Source of the DNA: Acidobacteriota bacterium
GTDB taxonomy: Bacteria; Acidobacteriota; Terriglobia; Bryobacterales; Bryobacteraceae
NCBI GenBank assembly: GCA_025353165.1
Contig: JANXRE010000116.1
Coordinates: 20,832 to 84,831, forward strand
Reading direction: 5' to 3'
Length of the DNA stretch: 64,000 nt
Part shown: positions 55,234 to 64,000 of the stretch, piece after piece
Numbering within the stretch: the first letter of the stretch is position 1
Layout: each line of letters opens with the position of its first letter
The notes under the pieces: generated by a model
Seen by the model: only the letters and a program-made list of their open reading frames with translations
Databases searched by the model: none
Told to the model about the DNA's origin: nothing
Translations under genes and position numbers: made by a program

Positions 55234-56235
55234 ATGAATCTTATTACGGCATTGTCAGCACTCGTTCTGGTCGGATCCATCGGCGCCGTATCGGCGTCGC
55301 CGGCGCAAGCCTCGTCTCTCACTCCGGCCGGCGATGTGAAAATTGCGTACGGCGACGGACACACGATCCCCTCCTGGAGCAATGGGGCCCTGCTTAGCAT
55401 GGATGGGGACGGAACGTCACTGCCCGTCATTCACCTCTTCGACCGCCAGGGTCGCCCGTCACCCTGGGTCTTTCACGTTTCCGTCCCGGAAGCAGTGGAG
55501 GTCTTTGTCAGGGGTTGGGCGCGAGGATTGAACGGCGCGCTCGCAGTGTGCGGAATGGCGATCGACCGTGAAGGGCGGCGCGGCGCATACCTGGCAACGT
55601 TCGCTCCGGATGGGACCACGACGAAGTTGATTCGCACTGCACAATACCACGCGCATCGGGTAGCCGTTGCGGCCGACGGAACCCTCTGGACCGCAGGCGT
55701 CGAAGCGTTGGATCGCCCGCCGACCGGAAGCAAGGATCCTCTTGTGGATGTCATGGCGCCGTACGGTAACTCCGGCGTGATCCGCCATTTCGATGCGACC
55801 GGCAAGCAACTCGGTTCGTTTATCCCGCAAGCTACTGTCAAAGACGGTTTTCACTTGGTGAACCCGACCAATTATCTGGTCACCGCCAGTAACCGGGTGG
55901 CGTGGTATTGCGGCGACGCGCGGCGCTACGTCGAGATCGATGCCGCCGGCAAGGTTCTGGATTTGTCGGACACAAAATTCCCGGATCCCGCGGCCGAAGT
56001 TTCGGGGATCGCGCTCACGGATAGCGGCGAGGCGTTCGCGGCGGTAAATTACGGAGCGCCTCCAGCGAGGCAGTCGATGATTTGCCTCCTCGACCGGGCC
56101 AGTAAGACCTGGATGCCGGTACGGCACGAAAGCTCGTACATCCTGCTTTACGGGTCCGAGGGAGATGTGCTGGTGAGCGAGATTCTGGTTGAAGAACCAG
56201 TCCGCACGATTCGGTTGCTCCGTTCCGGGCGCTAA
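55234..56235 (+). CDS. Secreted propeller-like protein
   Basis: 333 residues from the ATG at 55234, with GAGGAG six bases upstream. A signal peptide (LSALVLVGSIGAVSASPAQA) is followed by short repeats of the type VAVAADGTLWTAGVEAL, SGVIRHFDATGKQLG and SGIALTDSGEAFAAV, resembling beta-propeller blades of NHL or lactonase-like proteins. No catalytic motif is visible. The Cys-rich gene just upstream suggests a two-protein exported unit. Function unknown. Confidence 0.8.
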   Translation: MNLITALSALVLVGSIGAVSASPAQASSLTPAGDVKIAYGDGHTIPSWSNGALLSMDGDGTSLPVIHLFDRQGRPSPWVFHVSVPEAVEVFVRGWARGLNGALAVCGMAIDREGRRGAYLATFAPDGTTTKLIRTAQYHAHRVAVAADGTLWTAGVEALDRPPTGSKDPLVDVMAPYGNSGVIRHFDATGKQLGSFIPQATVKDGFHLVNPTNYLVTASNRVAWYCGDARRYVEIDAAGKVLDLSDTKFPDPAAEVSGIALTDSGEAFAAVNYGAPPARQSMICLLDRASKTWMPVRHESSYILLYGSEGDVLVSEILVEEPVRTIRLLRSGR

Positions 56236-56240
56236 ATCCA

Positions 56241-56879
56241 TCACGGCTGATCCGCCGGGCGCTCGTTCTTACGTCGCAGTGTCGGAGCCTTCTTCTTCTT
56301 TTCCGTTTCTTTCTTTTCCTCCGCGTCCTTCGCCTTCACTTCTTCGGGACGCATGGACGACTGTAGTTCCTTCCGTTCCTTCTTCTCGCGCTCGGCGACC
56401 GTCTTCGCGCGGGCGGCGAGATCCTGGGAGGACAAATCGGCGCTGTCCTCGGTCGTTTCGATCGCCTGCTTCAGTACGAACTCGTAGCGCGCGTAGTCCT
56501 TCTGCGGAGCGGTGTCCAGTTTCTGGAGCGACTCCGCCATTTCCTTCTCCGCGGCGGCGAGGCCCTTCATGCCCTCCGCGAGGTCCGTTTTGCGTTTTAA
56601 GGCATCGTCGGCGACAGTGTCAATCGCCTCGATGATGTGGGAGTAATCTTCGAGCGTGTCATGAACCAGCGCGGTGCGGCCCGGCTTCTCCTTCGACAGC
56701 AGCTGCTGCACCAGCGCGACGCGAACCTTCGCAAATTGCACGTACAACTGGACACGGGTGTTCGGATCTTGCGCTTCGCGAATCTGATCGATCTCGTCGC
56801 CGGTCAGAAAATCGCGCTCCTGAGCCGCGGCAAAACCCAGTGTCAGGACAAATAGGGGCGCTATGCGGAGGAGCTTCAC
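56241..56879 (-). CDS. Exported helical protein, third gene of a coupled operon
   Basis: 212 residues from GTG, whose GTGA overlaps the upstream stop. A signal peptide (LLRIAPLFVLTLGFAAAQ) is followed by long helices and a highly charged C-terminus with Lys/Glu repeats. It is otherwise featureless. The shared overlaps with the two genes upstream show the three are translated as a set. The function is unknown; a scaffold or TPR partner role is possible. Confidence 0.72.
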   Translation of the reverse strand: MKLLRIAPLFVLTLGFAAAQERDFLTGDEIDQIREAQDPNTRVQLYVQFAKVRVALVQQLLSKEKPGRTALVHDTLEDYSHIIEAIDTVADDALKRKTDLAEGMKGLAAAEKEMAESLQKLDTAPQKDYARYEFVLKQAIETTEDSADLSSQDLAARAKTVAEREKKERKELQSSMRPEEVKAKDAEEKKETEKKKKAPTLRRKNERPADQP

Positions 56880-57301
56880 TTCTTTTTCTCCAGGATTCCC
56901 GAGAGGAGGTCGTCATGTACCTGATTGACGTGCGCGACCAGGGCTTCGACCGCCGGCCGGTCGTCCAACGCGCAGTCGCGGGCGAACTCTTCCAGGCGCC
57001 GCGCCAGTCCCCGCAGCCGCAACTCGGCCCGCTTGAAGTACTTGCTCTTACTCGGCGATTTGTGCGATTCGACCAGGGAATCGCGCGCCAGATCGACCGA
57101 CTGGCGCATATCTTCCAGTCCGGCCAATGCCTTCTTATAGTCTCCCGCGCTGTAGAGATCCCGGGAGGCCGAGAGACTCTTGTCGGCCAGATCGAGGGCC
57201 CGATCGGAGCGCTTCTCCAGGTCCGGCTCGGATTTCACCGCGTCGAGATCGGCGGCACGGCAGGCGAGCATTGCTAAAGCAATAACGCAGATCCATCTCA
57301 C
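56876..57301 (-). CDS. Exported helical protein, second gene of a coupled operon
   Basis: 141 residues from GTG, in GTGA overlaps with the genes on both sides. After a leader (MRWICVIALAMLACRAADL, possibly with a lipid-type Cys) come two or three helical repeats, with LDLADKSLSASRDLYSAGDY and KKALAGLEDMRQSVDLAR, giving a helical-bundle appearance. It has no recognised domain. Coupling suggests it binds the TPR protein encoded upstream. Confidence 0.72.
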   Translation of the reverse strand: MRWICVIALAMLACRAADLDAVKSEPDLEKRSDRALDLADKSLSASRDLYSAGDYKKALAGLEDMRQSVDLARDSLVESHKSPSKSKYFKRAELRLRGLARRLEEFARDCALDDRPAVEALVAHVNQVHDDLLSGILEKKK

Positions 57302-58515
57302 CTTTTACTGATCTCCTTTGCGAGAATACGGGAGCGCTGTCGCGCCTTGAATTCCTCGTCCGGGTGCTGTCCGGTACTCGCTTCGAGAAACTTCCGGTAC
57401 GCTTCGAGAGCCGGTCTGTACTGATTCAAGTGATCGAGGGAGATCGCCCGGTAGTACAAGTGCCCTGGCTTCTCCGCGCCCAACGATTTCACGCGATCCA
57501 GCGCCCCGATGGCCTGCGGATATTGTTCGGCGAGAACGAGCACACCGGCCAGATCGCTCCACGCGTCCGCCGAGCCCGCCTGGATCTTCGTCGCCTGAAA
57601 AAACTGCCCGGCGGCCTCCGTGTATTTATGCTGGTCGCGCATCAGACGGCCGGCCATCATTCTTAGATCGAAGCTATTGGAGTCGGACTGAAGCGCCTGG
57701 GCGACGAGCGCTTCGCCTTTGTCAAACTGCTTGGCATCGAGATAAGCGGTCGCCAGCGCCATGCGGTTCGCTTGCGTCGGCTCGGCTTTCACCGCGGCCT
57801 CGAGCGGCGCGATGGCTTCGCGCGCGCGTCCCTGGGCCAGCAGCAACCGCGCCGCCCGCTCCTGCGCGGCGACGTTGCTGGGGAATTGTTGGTAGATCTG
57901 GATGGCTTCGGCGGTCTGGTTGCGGGCCTCGTAAGCCTCCGCGAGCTGCAGGATCTGGTCCTTGGACGACGGGTCGAGTTCACCGGCTTTTTGGAAGTGT
58001 CCGGCGGCTTCGGCGAGACGGTCCAGTTGGAGCAGCGCCCGGGCCAATCCCGACTCGGCGGCCGCGGATTTGGGTTCGATTTGCAGCGCCGCCTGATACG
58101 CATGTTCCGAGTCGGCGGCCTGACCGGCTGCGAGCAGCGCCTCTGCGCGGTAGTAGGCCGGCCGGAATTCCTTGGGCTTCGCTTCGGACGCCTGCTTCAG
58201 CAATGGGATGGCGTCCTCGCTCCGGTGGTCGCGGAGCAGAAGGATGCCGAGGTTGAGATTGGCTTCGAAGAGCCCCGGCTTGAGTTCCAGCACTTTCCCG
58301 TAGGCCGCAATCGCCTCAGGGTCCTTTCGCAGAAACGTATCCGCGAGTGCCAGATTGAAAAGCGCCGTGTAATCCTTGGGATCGTCCTGAACGGCTTTCT
58401 GAAAAGCCTCGGCCGCCGCCTCGTAGCGCTTTTCATCGAGCGCCTTGAAACCCTGAGCCTGCCAGTCCGGCGGAGCAGACTGCACCCAGAGCGCGAGAAG
58501 CGCAACGACGAGCAT
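57298..58515 (-). CDS. Exported TPR-repeat protein, first gene of a coupled operon
   Basis: 405 residues from the ATG at 58515 (MLVVALLALWVQSAPPDW), a signal peptide; the longer start at 58548 is less likely. Tetratricopeptide repeats fill the rest: GFKALDEKRYEAAAEAFQKA, LGILLLRDHRSEDAIPLLKQ, RALLQLDRLAEAAGHFQKAG and others, about ten in all. TPR proteins bind partners. The next two genes overlap it with GTGA, so the three exported helical proteins probably make one envelope complex. What it does is unknown. Confidence 0.88.
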   Translation of the reverse strand: MLVVALLALWVQSAPPDWQAQGFKALDEKRYEAAAEAFQKAVQDDPKDYTALFNLALADTFLRKDPEAIAAYGKVLELKPGLFEANLNLGILLLRDHRSEDAIPLLKQASEAKPKEFRPAYYRAEALLAAGQAADSEHAYQAALQIEPKSAAAESGLARALLQLDRLAEAAGHFQKAGELDPSSKDQILQLAEAYEARNQTAEAIQIYQQFPSNVAAQERAARLLLAQGRAREAIAPLEAAVKAEPTQANRMALATAYLDAKQFDKGEALVAQALQSDSNSFDLRMMAGRLMRDQHKYTEAAGQFFQATKIQAGSADAWSDLAGVLVLAEQYPQAIGALDRVKSLGAEKPGHLYYRAISLDHLNQYRPALEAYRKFLEASTGQHPDEEFKARQRSRILAKEISKR

Positions 58516-58723
58516 ATCTGCTTCGATTCTAGCAGCGGGCCCGGGCACCCCGGCCGGCTGAGGCGGCGGTGCGTCTGGTATCCTCGCGCGTTCTCACCTT
58601 TCGGTTAATCCGGTCCGGTTTAGGATGGTCGTAGGGAAACTGGGCGCGTCGTTACCGGCACCAACATGGCGGTCGTATGCTATCTGCAACCTCGGCAACC
58701 GCGCGCTACCGAGGGAGATTACA

Positions 58724-59305
58724 TTGACCGGCCCGCCACATGAGGTGACGCAACTGCTCCAGGCTTGGACTGAAGGGGATCAGATGGCTTTGGAAAGGTT
58801 AACGCCCCTGGTTTACGCGGAGTTACACCGGCGGGCGAAGCGTTACATGGCTCGCGAACGCCCCGGCCACACGCTTCAAACCACGGCTCTCGTCAATGAG
58901 GCTTATCTAACTGATCGATGCCCACCAGATGAACTGGCGGAGCCGCGCTCATTTCTTCGCCGTCTCCGCGCAACTCATGCGCCGCATCCTGATCGACTTC
59001 GCTCGCTCACGCGGCTCCCTTTAAGCGCGAACCCTGGGCAATTTGCAGTGTCGCTCGATGAAGCTCCGGTTGTGTCGCAAGAATAGCGCGCGGACCTGGT
59101 AGCGCTCGATGACGCTCTAAACGCTCTAGCCGTTCTAGACTCTAGAAAAAGCGAGGTCGTGCAACTGCGCTTCTTTGGCGGGCTAAGTGTGGAGGGAACA
59201 GCCGAAGTGCTGCGGGTTTCAGAAGAAACGGTGAAGCGCGACTGGAAGCTGGCAAAGGTTTGGCTTTTGCGCGAACTCAGCAGAGATTACAGAGATGAAG
59301 CCTGA
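58724..59305 (+). pseudogene. ECF-like sigma factor, two frameshifts and one nonsense
   Basis: From TTG 58724 the frame reads [20 protein letters not shown] then [14 protein letters not shown], region 2 of the ECF-like sigma subfamily of Acidobacteriota. Two bases appear to be missing near 58912, after which [20 protein letters not shown] and [16 protein letters not shown] follow. A second shift near 59023 precedes [14 protein letters not shown], then TAG, then RADLVALDDALNALAVLDS and region-4 helices VVQLRFFGGLSVEGTAEVLR. The stop (59303-59305) overlaps the kinase ATG. All parts needed for a sigma factor survive, but the gene is triply broken. Confidence 0.82.
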
Positions 59306-60482
59306 ACGCTGGCGGCAGGTCGAGCAAATCTAGCACTCTGCACTGGAACGTGACGAGAGCCAGCGGAGCCGCTACATTGAAGTGGCTTGCGGGGGGGATG
59401 AGGTTCTGCGTCGCGAGGTGGAATCCCTGCTCGCCTACCAAGGCAAAGCCGAGAAATTCATGGAAGCGCCGGCGCTGGAGGTGGCCGGTGAGGGGTTGGC
59501 CGCCGAGGAAACCCGGTCGAATCCGCTACACGAAGCCATAATTGGGAAAACCATTTCGCATTATCGCGTCTTGGAAAGACTCGGGGGCGGAGGCATGGGC
59601 GTGGTGTACAAGGCCGAAGACACCAGGCTGGGACGGTTCGTCGCGTTGAAATTTCTGCCCGACGATTTGGGGGGCGACCGTCAGGCGCTGGAGCGCTTCA
59701 AACGCGAGGCCCGAGCAGCCTCAGCTTTGAACCACCCCAACATCTGCACGATTTACGACATTGGTGAGTGGGATGGGCGTCCCTTTATCGCAATGGAATC
59801 GCTGGAGGGACAGACGCTTCAGCAACAAATCCGAGACAGGCCGTTGCCGGTCGAACAGGTTCTGGAGCTCGGCATTCAGGTTGCCGATGCGCTGGATGCG
59901 GCACACTCGAAAGGCATCGTTCATCGGGACATCAAACCGGCGAACATTTTTGTGACCACGCGTGGGCCGGCAAAAGTCCTGGACTTTAGGTTAGCCAAGC
60001 TCACTGGGGTTGCGCATGGCCTGGCCCCCGCAGGGGATGGGGCCGACGAAGGGGACTCACGCCGTCCCCCCGTGAAGACCGCCGTTACCGCCTTCCTCAC
60101 TGACGAGCTTCTTACCAGCCCGGGCTTGGCAATGGGCACCGTGGCCTACATGTCGCCCGAGCAAGCCCGGGGCGAAGAACTGGACGCGCGCACGGACCTG
60201 TTCTCGTTTGGCGCCGTGCTCTACGAGATAACCACCGGCCGGCGGGCCTTCACAGGCAATACGACGGCGCTGATGTTTGATGCTCTTCTGCACCACGAGC
60301 CTGCGCCACCTTCGGAGTTGAATCCGAACGTGCCGCCCGATTTGGAGCGGCTGGTCCTACGGGCGTTGGAGAAAGATCGCGAGATGCGCTACCAGAGGAA
60401 GGAGTGGAAAGCAGCGAGCCTGGGGAATTCGGGTTCGGATGAGAGGTCTCCGCCAAGCCGACTACCTGACCTCGGTCGTTGA
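59295..60482 (+). pseudogene. PknB-type Ser/Thr kinase with early stop, DFR for DFG, and truncated end
   Basis: Starts ATG 59295 (MKPERWRQVEQI), then TAG at 59331-59333 where a Tyr is expected, then continues in frame: [34 protein letters not shown]. The kinase domain follows with [33 protein letters not shown], and then DFRLAKL in place of DFGLAKL. The C-terminal part after [20 protein letters not shown] and [10 protein letters not shown] breaks into unrelated sequence. The normal PSTK continues with a membrane helix and propeller domain. The 5' end overlaps the sigma factor, the known paired arrangement in this phylum. Confidence 0.8.
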
Positions 60483-60863
60483 TGCGAGCGGGAATGCTGT
60501 TGTTGCCACCCAGCGCCCCAAGATCGATTACCTTGTACCTTGTTTCAGCAACGGCCGTTCCAAGACAGAATTAACCGATCGTTGCCAGCTCGAAGCTGAG
60601 CTTCCGGTACTTCTGTAATGCCGCCTCACTTGTAGCTTTCATAGATTCATCCTCTTCCTCTTACCTCAAATACGGTTGCCGGCCGTCACGATGTCATGCT
60701 TAGGGCCGGATGTGCCGCCGTTACGGCGTCTCCATTTAATAAAGCGAAAACGGGGAGTCAAAAGGTTAACCCGAGCGAGATTTTGCGGTAAAGGGGCGCC
60801 CGGTCCCGAACTCCGCCAGAATCTTGCGTGTAGGGGATTGTCTTTTTTGTGGGGAGTGGGGAA
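60483..60863. other. Intergenic region with a 23-codon fragment
   Basis: On the minus strand 60642-60571 encodes MKATSEAALQKYRKLSFELA-TIG with an upstream GAGGA, ending in TAA. It resembles the N-terminus of small DUF6788-like proteins but is cut short. The plus strand continues with scattered sense-like sequence after the kinase break. No complete gene is seen. Confidence 0.35.
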
Positions 60864-62171
60864 TTAGAGGGTGGGCTTCGCGACGGCTGCCGCGCTCTCC
60901 AGGAACGCCTCACAACCAGATAGATCGCCCGCTCCGTCGAACGGGAATTCCGCCGCCGGTCCAAGGATCTCGATGCCCGGATTCGATTCGATTTCGCGCC
61001 GGAGATTTTCGCTTACCGCGAGTGTAGTCAGACTGAGCGAATTGCGGATCCATGCGATCGTCACTTCGGACGGATCGAACTTCCCGACCGTCGGCCAGAA
61101 CTTGTCGAGACACAATCGATCGGATGCGAAGTGAACCGGAGTGCGAATCGCGGCGGGAGAGTTCGCCGTAAGCGAGTTAATCTGGGTCGGAGTCCAATCG
61201 ATCTTTCGCAGCATCCGATCGTGACATACATCCGCCATTCCCAGTCCGACCGCGTTGCCGTAACTGTGCTCGCTCAAGTCCCGCAGGAAGATCCGTTCGA
61301 TGCGCGGGGCCGTGTCCCACGGATTGTACTCGCCGTTCACTCCCCGGTTCACCACTTTCGTGTCCATGCCCGCTCCGCTGAAATTCTTTCCGATCTCGTC
61401 GAGGATCAGGATGTCGAGCGCGCGGACCGGAATGCGGGCCATCCACGATTTCACCAGCGCCAGCAGTTCCTCCTCCTTCTGTTCCATCGCCTCGACGGGC
61501 ACGATTGTTAGTCCCGCTGTGTTGTGGTTCGCATCCTCGAGAATGGCGAGCCCGCCGAGGATCTTGCCGCTGGAAAGCACTTGCCTGCCGACGCTTCGAA
61601 TCACCGCCTCCACGCCCATCTTGTAGGCGTACGCGTGATAGCGTTGCGCGCCGGCGAACTTACCCAACCCGATCGCCATCATCTTGAACAGGCCGCTCTC
61701 CAGCTTCCCCTGAAAGTCGGTGTGCCACTTGACCCGGCCGATCAGAAACACGCCGTCTGAATCGAACGCGTTCCGGTCCATGAACGTCTCGATGCCTTCC
61801 GGAGTTTTGCCGAGCGGCGCGACATCCAGAGCGCTGACGACGGGGCACCCCATCGTAGCTTCGTGAATGCCGTAGTGCGCGAGCACGTCGGACTGGCCCT
61901 CGGCCGTCGCCGCTCCGTGGCTGCCCATTGCGGGGAAGAGGAACGGATGCATTCCTGCCTCCTTCCAGAACTCGACCACGTTGCGAACAATGGTGGCGAT
62001 GTTCGCAATCCCGCGGCTTCCGACGCCGAGCGCCACACGGGAACCGGGCTTCAGCCGCGAAGCGAATCCCGATTGCTGCAACTCTTTCCGGAGTTGGCCG
62101 GGGATGTCGCGAACGCTCCGGTCGGGAAATATCTGGCGGACGGGAATCATACGCGGGAGTGAAGCTGCCAT
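60864..62171 (-). CDS. LarA-like (DUF2088/lactate-racemase N-domain) protein
   Basis: 435 residues from the ATG at 62171; the longer frame to 63869 is antisense to the dehydratase and not real. Motifs include GSRGIANIATIVRNVVEFWK, FPAMGSHGAATAEGQ and GRVKWHTDFQGKLESGLFKM, typical of the N-terminal domain of LarA-type nickel-pincer racemases and their relatives. The C-terminal LarA domain is not clearly recognised, so it may belong to the single-domain DUF2088/DUF362-like group of unknown activity. It is divergent from the YjhG/YagF-type dehydratase with about 50 bp between, which suggests linked sugar-acid or hydroxyacid metabolism. Confidence 0.78.
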   Translation of the reverse strand: MAASLPRMIPVRQIFPDRSVRDIPGQLRKELQQSGFASRLKPGSRVALGVGSRGIANIATIVRNVVEFWKEAGMHPFLFPAMGSHGAATAEGQSDVLAHYGIHEATMGCPVVSALDVAPLGKTPEGIETFMDRNAFDSDGVFLIGRVKWHTDFQGKLESGLFKMMAIGLGKFAGAQRYHAYAYKMGVEAVIRSVGRQVLSSGKILGGLAILEDANHNTAGLTIVPVEAMEQKEEELLALVKSWMARIPVRALDILILDEIGKNFSGAGMDTKVVNRGVNGEYNPWDTAPRIERIFLRDLSEHSYGNAVGLGMADVCHDRMLRKIDWTPTQINSLTANSPAAIRTPVHFASDRLCLDKFWPTVGKFDPSEVTIAWIRNSLSLTTLAVSENLRREIESNPGIEILGPAAEFPFDGAGDLSGCEAFLESAAAVAKPTL

Positions 62172-62222
62172 ACTTGACAGAATAACGGACTCACGCGCCC
62201 CCTGGCGTATCCTGAAGCTTTT

Positions 62223-64000
62223 ATGACCATCCGTTTCGAAGACATCGTGGGCGGCGCGGACGCATCGCTCTACGACGTGAAAACCAAAGCCGCCGGACCG
62301 CGGGGCGCGCTGCCGATCACCGCCGACATGCTGTTGCATCGCCCCTCCGGCGATCTCTTCGGTCTCTCGCAAAATGCGGGAATGGGCTGGGATCCCGCGA
62401 AACTGGGCGGGCCCGAGGTGCTGATCCTCAGCACGCATGGCGGTCTGCGCGCCCCGGATGGCTCGGCCATCGCGCTCGGGTTTCACACCGGCCATTGGGA
62501 AGTTTCGCTGCTGGTGCAGGCCGCGGCGGAGGAGTTGAAGAGTCGCGGCGCTGTGCCGTTCGCCGGCTACTGCACCGACCCGTGCGACGGCCGCACGCAA
62601 GGCACCACCGGCATGTTCGACAGCCTGCCGTACCGCAACGACGCAGCCACCATTTTCCGCCGCCTGATCCGGTCGCTGCCGACGCGCAGCGGCGTCATCG
62701 GGATCGCGACCTGCGACAAGGGGCTGCCCGCCATGATGATGGCCCTCGCGGGTTCGCGCGACTTGCCGTCGGTCCTGGTTCCCGGGGGAGTAACGCTGCT
62801 GCCCGAAGATGGAGAGGACGCCGCGCGCGTCCAAAGCATCGGCGCGCGGTTCGCGCACGGCGACATCACCGCCGAGTACGCGGCCGACATGGGCTGCCGC
62901 GCCTGCGCGTCGCCGGGCGGCGGCTGCCAGTTTCTCGGCACGGCGGCGACGTCCCAGGTGGTGGGCGAAGCGCTGGGGATGTCGCTGACGCACTCCGCGC
63001 TGGCGCCCTCCGGACACCCGATCTGGATCGACATGGCGAAGCGATCGGGGAGCGCCGCGCTGGCGATGATCGCGCGCGGGATTCGCATGCGCGACATCGT
63101 TACGGAATCCGCGCTGCACAACGCCATGGTGGTTCACGCGGCGTTCGGAGGATCCACGAATCTCATCCTGCACCTCGCGGCGGTCGCCCACGCTGCGGGC
63201 CTGCGACGCCCGAAAGCGGAGGACTGGGCCAGAGTGAACCGCAGCGTTCCACGGCTGGTGGACGCTCTTCCGAACGGACCGCGCAATCACGCCACCGTTC
63301 AGGTGTTTCTCGCCGGCGCGGTCCCCGAGGTGATGCTGCACTTGCGGCGCGCGGGCCTGCTGGAACTCGACGCGCTTACCGTTTCGGGCGAACCGCTCGG
63401 CCGCATGCTCGACTGGTGGGAATCGAGTGAGCGTCGGAGGCTGCTGCGCGATGTGCTGAAACAGCGCGACGGCATCGACCCCGACGATGTGATCATGGAT
63501 CCGGATACGGCAACCGGACGGGGCCTGACATCCACTGTATGTTTTCCTACCGGTAATCTCGCGCCGGAAGGGTCTGTGATCAAGAGCACAGCGATCGATG
63601 CGAGCGTTGTAGACGCGGATGGCGTGTACCGGAAGCGTGGCCCGGCGCGAGTGTTCACGACCGAGACGGCTGCGGTCGACGCGATCAAGAACGGGCGCGT
63701 TCAGGCGGGTGACGTCGTCGTGTTGATCTGCCGCGGCCCGATGGGCGCGGGGATGGAGGAAACCTACCAAGTCACTTCGGCGCTGAAGTATCTGGATTTC
63801 GGCAAGCACGTCGCCGTCGTCACCGATGCGCGGTTTAGCGGAGTATCCACGGGCGCATGCATCGGTCACGTCTCGCCCGAGGCGCTGGCCGGCGGCCCGA
63901 TCGGCAAAATCCTGGACGGCGACATGATCGAGATCACGGTGGATCGCGTCCGCCTGGAAGGCTCCGTCAACCTGATTGGCCCCGATGCTGCGGCGCTGCT
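62223..64000 (+). CDS. IlvD/Edd-family dehydratase, YjhG/YagF type (partial, runs off the window)
   Basis: 592 residues visible from the ATG at 62223, without any lesion. Iron-sulfur ligands appear as [30 protein letters not shown] and [14 protein letters not shown]. Downstream [34 protein letters not shown] and [20 protein letters not shown] are the family active-site and metal motifs. E. coli YjhG and YagF dehydrate D-xylonate; the whole subfamily acts on sugar acids. The full length would be about 655. The divergent LarA-like gene is its only visible partner. Confidence 0.92.
   Translation, partial: MTIRFEDIVGGADASLYDVKTKAAGPRGALPITADMLLHRPSGDLFGLSQNAGMGWDPAKLGGPEVLILSTHGGLRAPDGSAIALGFHTGHWEVSLLVQAAAEELKSRGAVPFAGYCTDPCDGRTQGTTGMFDSLPYRNDAATIFRRLIRSLPTRSGVIGIATCDKGLPAMMMALAGSRDLPSVLVPGGVTLLPEDGEDAARVQSIGARFAHGDITAEYAADMGCRACASPGGGCQFLGTAATSQVVGEALGMSLTHSALAPSGHPIWIDMAKRSGSAALAMIARGIRMRDIVTESALHNAMVVHAAFGGSTNLILHLAAVAHAAGLRRPKAEDWARVNRSVPRLVDALPNGPRNHATVQVFLAGAVPEVMLHLRRAGLLELDALTVSGEPLGRMLDWWESSERRRLLRDVLKQRDGIDPDDVIMDPDTATGRGLTSTVCFPTGNLAPEGSVIKSTAIDASVVDADGVYRKRGPARVFTTETAAVDAIKNGRVQAGDVVVLICRGPMGAGMEETYQVTSALKYLDFGKHVAVVTDARFSGVSTGACIGHVSPEALAGGPIGKILDGDMIEITVDRVRLEGSVNLIGPDAAAL

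Noticed and set aside
60864..63869. A 1001-codon minus-strand frame ending in the LarA-like protein
   Set aside because: Only the part to 62171 has homology; the rest is antisense to the intact dehydratase and has Arg/His-rich composition typical of a shadow frame.

Overview
The window looks like a high-GC chromosomal segment of an Acidobacteriota bacterium close to Solibacter/Bryobacter. This is inferred from family content: a protein ending in the domain described as the Solibacter C-terminal domain (TIGR03437), a secreted collagen-like protein, a PEP-CTERM tail, paired ECF sigma and Ser/Thr-kinase genes, and tandem secreted Gfo/Idh oxidoreductases. No 16S gene is present, so the placement is not proven. 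One tRNA (Glu, anticodon TTC) lies at 39061-39135.

Layout. 0-6 kb: a membrane protein, an M2 metallopeptidase coupled to a BON lipoprotein, the queC-queE pair (7-deazaguanine synthesis), and two palindromic repeat families. 6.5-10 kb: a three-gene conflict locus of the ABC-three-component type (nuclease-like effector, middle component, SMC/Rad50-like ATPase); the effector carries one in-frame stop. 10-22 kb: a decayed stretch with a frameshifted antitoxin, a truncated glnD copy, IS remnants and dps debris, in which working genes survive: (6-4)-type photolyase, fasciclin protein, flavin oxidoreductase, two tiny membrane proteins, a YqjD/YqjE-like envelope cassette and a ferritin-like protein. 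21.9-25.2 kb: HD-GYP regulator, der, FAH-family hydrolase. 25.2-30.7 kb: more broken genes around one intact orphan of 541 residues.

30.7-35 kb is the nitrogen-sensing operon amt-glnK-glnD. 35-39 kb: an internally deleted helicase, a MoxR ATPase, a cytochrome c, a broken PEP-CTERM gene and the tRNA. 39-48 kb: the collagen/beta-propeller protein, truncated copies of pyc and of a collagen-protein-like gene, a vanadium haloperoxidase, and intact pyruvate carboxylase. 48-58.5 kb: a DUF4097 lipoprotein, a VapBC-like pair with an altered PIN motif, two Gfo/Idh oxidoreductases with an M24 peptidase, a Cys-rich exported protein with a secreted partner, and a coupled TPR operon. 58.7-60.5 kb: a broken sigma-factor/kinase pair. 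60.9-64 kb: a LarA-like protein divergent from a YjhG/YagF-type dehydratase that runs off the window.

The outstanding overall property is the number of genes broken by one or two small lesions while still recognisable end to end, next to long intact housekeeping genes. Either the accessory parts are decaying recently, or the assembly carries scattered indel errors. The sequence alone cannot decide this, so every pseudogene call here depends on that check. The best candidates for unusual biology are the ABC-3C locus, the phosphomimetic HD-GYP regulator, the repeat embedded in a lipoprotein leader, the Cys-rich exported protein and the tiny membrane-protein pair.
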